From: Allomeiothermus sp035760705
GTDB lineage: Bacteria > Deinococcota > Deinococci > Deinococcales > Thermaceae
Direction of reading: 5' to 3'
Length of the DNA stretch: 64,000 bases
NCBI GenBank assembly: GCA_035760705.1
Contig: DASTSL010000128.1
Location: 1-64,000, forward strand
The notes under the pieces were generated by a model. It had not been told where the DNA came from. It did no database searches and worked only from the letters and a program-made list of their open reading frames with translations. The translations under genes and the position numbers were made by a program. Below are positions 60,299 to 64,000 of this stretch, in pieces (position 1 is the stretch's first letter; every line of letters begins with the position of its first letter).

Positions 60299-60877
60299 AT
60301 GTATAAGGCTGAGGCCAGCACCATAGTTCCCGCCGACATCGGTACGGTCTGGACCTATATCTCCAACTACCAAAACTTCGACCAGTTTATGTCCCACGTG
60401 GAAAAAGTGACCATGCTGGGGGATCGCACCTCCGAGTGGAGGTTGCGCGGGCCGCTGGGTATCCCGGTCACCTGGAAGGCCGTGACCACGGTGATGAACC
60501 CGGCCCGCGAGCTGGCCTGGCAGTCGGTGGAGGGCTCGATCAAGACCCAGGGCCACATCCAAGTCGAGCCGGAAGGGGACCACACCCGCATCGAGGTCTG
60601 CATCGAATACACCCCGCCCGGCGGGGCGGTAGGGGAGGCCTTCGCCAGCCTGTTTAAAAACCCCCAGAAGATGCTCGAGCACGACCTGGAGAACCTACGC
60701 GAGATCATCGCGAGCTGGCCCGCGCACGAGCGCACCCAGCCCGACCCGGCGGTGGACTCGGTGACCAAGAAAGCCGAGCCCACCCGCTCCCCCGAAACTG
60801 ACGAACCGGCCTCGCCCACCGCTTCCTCCACCCCTAACCCCCTCGAGTCGGAACTGGTGAAAAAAAAAGAGAGCTGA
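60299..60877 (+). CDS. SRPBCC family protein with disordered tail
   Basis: 192 residues. Residues 1-140 are close to 32285-32758 (YISNYQNFDQFMSHVEKV, EWRLRGPLGIPVTWKAVTTVM, CIEYTPPGGAVGEAFASLF). A Pro/Ser/Thr/Glu-rich tail follows (TRSPETDEPASPTASSTPNP). The gene ends in LVKKKES, encoded by an A9 run. GGAGG precedes the ATG. A CTCAGG-containing leader is not in array phase. Confidence 0.85.
   Translation: MYKAEASTIVPADIGTVWTYISNYQNFDQFMSHVEKVTMLGDRTSEWRLRGPLGIPVTWKAVTTVMNPARELAWQSVEGSIKTQGHIQVEPEGDHTRIEVCIEYTPPGGAVGEAFASLFKNPQKMLEHDLENLREIIASWPAHERTQPDPAVDSVTKKAEPTRSPETDEPASPTASSTPNPLESELVKKKES
60860..60868 (+). other. A9 tract: candidate transcriptional slippage site
   Basis: Nine consecutive A residues near the stop of the SRPBCC gene. 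An added A changes the reading to KKKRELKATLIHNPNAGG, joining the SRPBCC frame to the lipid kinase that follows. Thermus RNA polymerase is known to slip at A9 in dnaX. Confidence 0.55.
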
Positions 60878-61827
60878 AGGCCACCCTGATCCATAACCCC
60901 AACGCCGGGGGAGCGGGGGCAGCCTCGAGCGCGGAACTCGAGGCCCTCTTGATCGGGGCCGGTTATGCGGCCCGGCACGTCCCCACCGAGACCCTGGAGG
61001 ACCTGGACCGAGCGCTCTTGGACCCCGGCGACTTGGTGGTGGTGGCTGGGGGAGACGGCACCGTGCGGGCTACAGTGGCCCGGCTGGCCGGGCGGGGCAT
61101 CCCGCTGGCCATCCTGCCGATGGGCACCGCTAACAACATCGGAGGGGCCCTGGGCCTGGTGGGGAACCCGGCTGAGCTGCTCGGCGGGCTGGCCGAACCA
61201 CAGCGCAAGACCTACGACCTGGGATGGGTGCGGGGGCCCTGGGGAGAGGACTTCTTCCTCGAGGGGGCGGGCTGGGGCCTCTTCGCCGCCACCATGGCCG
61301 TCTACGACCCCGAGGCCGGCAAGAGCCCCTTCCGCGCCCTCACTGCCTTTATCCAGGCCCTCTCGAGCTTCCAGCCCCGTCCCCTAAGGGTATCCCTCGA
61401 CGGCGAAGAGCTGGACGAGCCGGTGCTCTTGCTGGAGGTGATGAACACCCCGGCGCTAGGCCCGCGGCTGCGCCTGGCCCCCGAGGCCAGCCCCTGTGAC
61501 GGCTGGCTCGACGCGGTGTTGATCCGCGAGGACGGGCGGGTGGGCCTCACCCACTACCTCACCGGGTTGCTGCAAAACCGGCTAGAGGAACTGCCCAACG
61601 TGACGGTGCACCGGTGCAAACGGTTGCGGCTCGAGTGGGATGGTTCGCCCTTTCACCTAGACGCGGAGATCCACACCGCCGAGCTCCCCGCGCTGATCGA
61701 ACTCGAGGTTCAGCCTGCGGCCCTCGAGCTTTGGCTACCCGCCGGGGTCCAACTCCCGGAAGAAACCCCAACCGCGGAAGTGCAGGCCGGAAAGACCCAG
61801 CCCGGGGCCACCCCCCAGACCACCTGA
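60874..61827 (+). CDS. Diacylglycerol/lipid kinase (YegS/DagK-like), no normal start codon
   Basis: The frame contains the catalytic IHNPNAGGAG, VVAGGDGTVRATVARL, LPMGTANNIGGALGL and later EGAGWGLFAATMAVYD and PLRVSLDGEELDEPVLLLEVMNTPALG. After a TAA at 60835-60837 the frame has no ATG, GTG or TTG before this motif; only CTG 60874 is available, and the first TTG (60949) would delete the NPNAGG loop. Translation is most easily explained by read-in from the SRPBCC gene by slippage at A9, or by a sequence error there. Confidence 0.8.
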   Translation: MKATLIHNPNAGGAGAASSAELEALLIGAGYAARHVPTETLEDLDRALLDPGDLVVVAGGDGTVRATVARLAGRGIPLAILPMGTANNIGGALGLVGNPAELLGGLAEPQRKTYDLGWVRGPWGEDFFLEGAGWGLFAATMAVYDPEAGKSPFRALTAFIQALSSFQPRPLRVSLDGEELDEPVLLLEVMNTPALGPRLRLAPEASPCDGWLDAVLIREDGRVGLTHYLTGLLQNRLEELPNVTVHRCKRLRLEWDGSPFHLDAEIHTAELPALIELEVQPAALELWLPAGVQLPEETPTAEVQAGKTQPGATPQTT

Positions 61828-61836
61828 GGTGATCGC

Positions 61837-62631
61837 ATGGATCAACCGGAAAAAACTCAACAGCCGCCGGTAGAGCCCCCCGAACCCACCAAGCCCACCG
61901 CTGAGGAGGTAGCGGCTTCGGGGGCCACCCCCGCCCCAGCCGGGGTGGTGCCCAAGGGGATGATGCGAATTGACCTGCACTGCCACAGCGTGGCCTCTGC
62001 CGACTGCCGCACCCCGCTGGCGGCTTTCCCCGAGCGCTGTAAGGCCCGGGGCATCACCGTGCAGGCCATCACTGACCACAATGAGATCTGGGGAGCCCAG
62101 CAACTGCGCGAGATGACCCTGGGCAGCGAACTCACGGTGATCGTGGGCGAGGAGGTCTCGAGCCGCGACGGCGAGATCATCGGGCTGTTCCTCAGCGAGA
62201 AGATCCCGGCGGGCCTGAGCGCCGAGGAGACCGTCGAGCGGATCAAGGCCCAGGGCGGGCTGGTGCTGTTGCCCCACGGTTTCGACCCGCTCAAGCGCTA
62301 CCGGCTCACCCCCCCGGCGCTCGAGCGCATCGCGGGGCAAATCGACATCGTGGAGAGCTTCAACGCCCGCATCTCCCGCCCCACCTGGAACCGCGCCGCC
62401 GCCCACTGGGCTGACCAGCGGGGCCTGCCCAAGAGCGCCGGTACCGACGCCCACACCCTGGCCCACGTCGGCGAGGCCTGGGTGCAGACCCCCCAGCGCC
62501 CGATCCGCACCCCCACAGACCTCCTGGCTGCGCTGCGCGAAGGCACCGTGATGGGGGAGTGGACCCACCCGGCCCTGGCCTTCGTGCAGAAGCTCTGGGA
62601 TATGGGGCGCAGGCGGCTGATGGGGGCCTGA
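61837..62631 (+). CDS. PHP-domain phosphoesterase
   Basis: 264 residues. A Pro/Thr-rich N-terminal 40 residues, then RIDLHCHSVASADC (HxH), ITDHNEI, VGEEVSSRDGEIIGLF, LPHGFDPLKRY and SAGTDAHTLAHVGEAW; these supply the metal-binding His, Asp and Glu residues. It starts 9 nt after the lipid kinase, so they form one operon. Substrate unknown. Confidence 0.87.
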   Translation: MDQPEKTQQPPVEPPEPTKPTAEEVAASGATPAPAGVVPKGMMRIDLHCHSVASADCRTPLAAFPERCKARGITVQAITDHNEIWGAQQLREMTLGSELTVIVGEEVSSRDGEIIGLFLSEKIPAGLSAEETVERIKAQGGLVLLPHGFDPLKRYRLTPPALERIAGQIDIVESFNARISRPTWNRAAAHWADQRGLPKSAGTDAHTLAHVGEAWVQTPQRPIRTPTDLLAALREGTVMGEWTHPALAFVQKLWDMGRRRLMGA

Positions 62632-62664
62632 AGCTGTTCAGCAACTGCTTCCAAGATGATCAAA

Positions 62665-62688
62665 CCCCCGGTCAGGACCGACCGGGGG
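62665..62688. terminator. Bidirectional hairpin after the PHP gene
   Basis: CCCCCGGTC/GACCGGGGG stem between convergent genes; T-run is short (TTTG on the minus strand). Confidence 0.65.
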
Positions 62689-62710
62689 AGATGCCTGGGC
62701 TTCGCGGTAG

Positions 62711-63283
62711 CTACATCCGGTAGTTGATCCCCGCAGCCAGCCCGAAAGCCGAGGCCCCGCCACCAAATAGCACCCGGGCCTCAGTGAATACCGAGACCGG
62801 GCTGCTGATCTCGAAGTCGGCGCCCGCCACCAAGTTCCCGGTGAAGCCGGGGGCAATGTTGAGGGCGGTCTGCCCGTAGAGCATCAACTGCGGGCTCACG
62901 TTGTACTCGATCCCGCCGAGCACGCCGAACCCGAAGGAGGCCGCCCCGCCGCCGAAGCCCACCCCTACTGAGGGCCCCACGAAGATTCCCCCGTTGGTGA
63001 TGTCGAAGGTAGCGACCGGGGCCACCGTCAGCACCCCGACGGCGGTCCCGGCGAAGGCCAGGTCGAGGCTGGCTCGAGCGCCCAGGTTCACGCCGCTCGC
63101 CAGGTTGGCGAGGTAGTTGTAGGAGACCCCCGCGACCAGCCCGGCCCCAAAGGCCGGGGACAAAGCGAGGTTGACCCCGAACTTGAGGCGGGCTGGGTCG
63201 AGGGCGTCCGCCGCGAAGGCCGAAGAGCTGATCCCTACTGCCGCCACGCCTGCCAGAATCCATTTGGTGAGGTTCCGCTTCAT
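62711..63283 (-). CDS. Outer-membrane beta-barrel-like protein
   Basis: 190 residues: signal peptide (KRNLTKWILAGVAAVGISSSAFA) and alternating strands with GVNLALSPAFGAGLVAGVSYNYL, GARASLDLAFAG, GIFVGPSVGVGFGG, GGIEYNVSPQLMLYGQTAL and ARVLFGG. An eight-strand barrel is plausible. The array promoter is 75 nt upstream. Confidence 0.82.
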   Translation of the reverse strand: MKRNLTKWILAGVAAVGISSSAFAADALDPARLKFGVNLALSPAFGAGLVAGVSYNYLANLASGVNLGARASLDLAFAGTAVGVLTVAPVATFDITNGGIFVGPSVGVGFGGGAASFGFGVLGGIEYNVSPQLMLYGQTALNIAPGFTGNLVAGADFEISSPVSVFTEARVLFGGGASAFGLAAGINYRM

Positions 63284-63358
63284 GTCGTTGCTCCTTGTGA
63301 GGATTTGGTTGGGCCAAAACCTGAGACGTTTCTGCCTTAGGTCTGGCCTCTGCCTTGC

Positions 63359-63412
63359 AGGGTAGGGAGGCAGACTGAGTTCGCACTGTCCGAAGGCTGA
63401 GATTGTCCTGAG
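63359..63412 (-). promoter_or_regulatory. NTCAGC-array promoter of the outer-membrane protein gene
   Basis: Minus-strand CTCAGG / CTCAGC / GACAGT / CTCAGT at exact 11-bp steps, N5, N4 and -10 TACCCT (63359-63364). One of the clearest sites. Confidence 0.88.
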
Positions 63413-63427
63413 AAAGCCGGGAGCTTC

Positions 63428-63481
63428 CTCAGCTAGCCCTCAGCTTCGGCTCAGGGACCGATAAGGCCCACCCGGCAAGGT
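63428..63481 (+). promoter_or_regulatory. NTCAGC-array promoter of the gene at 63538
   Basis: CTCAGC / CTCAGC / CTCAGG / ATAAGG at exact 11-bp steps, N5, N4, then CAAGGT (63476-63481). Divergent to the outer-membrane protein array with 15 bp between them. Confidence 0.82.
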
Positions 63482-63537
63482 TTCAGTACTGGCCTAGAGC
63501 CACGCGGCCAGGGCTATGAGCTTGGGAGACGCTAGTG

Positions 63538-63723
63538 ATGAACCTGAGAGTTGAGCTGCCCGAACCGACAGATCGCTGGCTGCCACCCGGCGATCCGACG
63601 CAAGAACACTTCCTGGTGCCTGCCCGCTCAGAGAGCGAGGGTGCTTATTATCCGGCGGAGCCCAGTCCCCGTTACCTCGAGCCCCGCGAGGAAAACCACT
63701 GGGGCGGGCTTTACACCCACTAG
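63538..63723 (+). CDS. Small acidic/proline protein of unknown function
   Basis: 61 residues, Pro/Glu/Arg-rich (PTDRWLPPGDPTQEHFLVP, PSPRYLEPREENHWGG). No membrane segment or motif. ATG 63538 has a GGGAG site about 10 nt upstream; GTG 63535 is an alternative. Its array promoter is strong. Confidence 0.6.
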   Translation: MNLRVELPEPTDRWLPPGDPTQEHFLVPARSESEGAYYPAEPSPRYLEPREENHWGGLYTH

Positions 63724-63742
63724 ACCCAATCCTCATAATGAA

Positions 63743-63764
63743 CCGGGCGGGTCCAGACGGCCCG
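63743..63764. terminator. Hairpin after the gene at 63538
   Basis: GGGCGG/CCGCCC-type inverted repeat about 20 bp after the stop. No T-run. Confidence 0.4.
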
Positions 63765-64000
63765 CCTGAGTTGTTGTAGGGGGTTTTAGTCAGCGATGAG
63801 CACCAGGACACGAAAAGTAAACCTCCATCCCATGCTTAACACCGTGTTGGGGTATCTAATAAAGCCGTAGTGGCCCGGCGGCCTAGCTGCCGGCTGCTAG
63901 CGGCAAAACCGGGTCGGTACTGCTCAGCAGACCCTGCCATCTGCCAGAAAGGGGCGTCTGCTCAGGGCCCGCGAGCGCAGGGCAGAGTTTTTCGAAGGAT
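63765..64000. other. Non-coding edge of window
   Basis: No coding frame is convincing to the window end. A TATCTAATAAAG stretch at about 63852 could be a promoter for a gene beyond the window. Nothing else recognised. Confidence 0.3.

Overview
The window reads as a chromosome segment of a Meiothermus-like member of the Thermaceae (Deinococcota). This rests on very high GC with pervasive CTCGAG motifs, an isocitrate dehydrogenase with the long Thermus-type C-terminal extension, a glutaminyl-tRNA synthetase carrying a YqeY/GatB-like tail as in Deinococcus, and many leaderless genes with TANNNT -10 boxes 6-9 nt before the start codon. The species is inferred from protein and composition impressions; no search was run.

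Layout. 1-5.3 kb: purK (cut by the window start), purE, icd and an sbtA-sbtB bicarbonate pair. 5.3-8.2 kb: three tandem TerC-family membrane proteins; the first is preceded by a clear yybP-ykoY (Mn2+) riboswitch with its terminator, and a small gene broken by a triplicated 30-bp hairpin repeat lies between the first two. 8.2-12.4 kb: an esterase, relics of a cas3 helicase and of an erythromycin esterase, glnS and tatA. 12.5-22.8 kb: mscS, glycoside hydrolases (GH13, a GH-A enzyme, GH2), UDP-galactopyranose mutase, a glycosyltransferase and a Crp/Fnr regulator. 22.9-36 kb: small stress-type proteins (YetF, YciF, KGG), an Nramp-GH1-SDR operon, a deaminase-VOC operon, SRPBCC proteins, an Na+/H+ antiporter and YihY/BrkB. 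37-48 kb: DUF1990, a DUF883/holin-like envelope operon, a TspO-like protein, topoisomerase IB, a truncated GMC oxidoreductase with a cytochrome c, and an AI-2E family permease. 48.5-64 kb: a multi-PAS histidine kinase, SRPBCC and DUF4385 proteins, UV damage endonuclease, a copper-binding four-helix protein, short-chain dehydrogenases, an OmpR-family response regulator, GlsB, an SRPBCC/lipid-kinase pair, a PHP protein and an outer-membrane protein.

The main discovery is a promoter architecture that recurs about 26 times between 12.5 and 63.5 kb and was not seen in the first 12 kb of purine, carbon and metal genes. It consists of up to four (once five) NTCAGC-like hexamers repeated every 11 bp, then N5, N4 and a [T/C]ANNNT -10 box at a fixed distance. 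The geometry (11-bp direct repeats covering the -35 region) is that of OmpR/PhoB-type response-regulator activation. Its targets are mostly envelope, osmotic, DNA-protection and small stress proteins, so the window appears to hold a large part of a general-stress regulon. The Crp/Fnr gene belongs to it and is predicted leaderless from such a promoter.

Several genes carry frameshifts (VOC protein, Nth-like glycosylase, DUF4385, MgtC-like). These could be true decay or sequence errors. One frame junction, an A9 tract between an SRPBCC gene and a lipid kinase that lacks a normal start, looks like a transcriptional-slippage fusion site.
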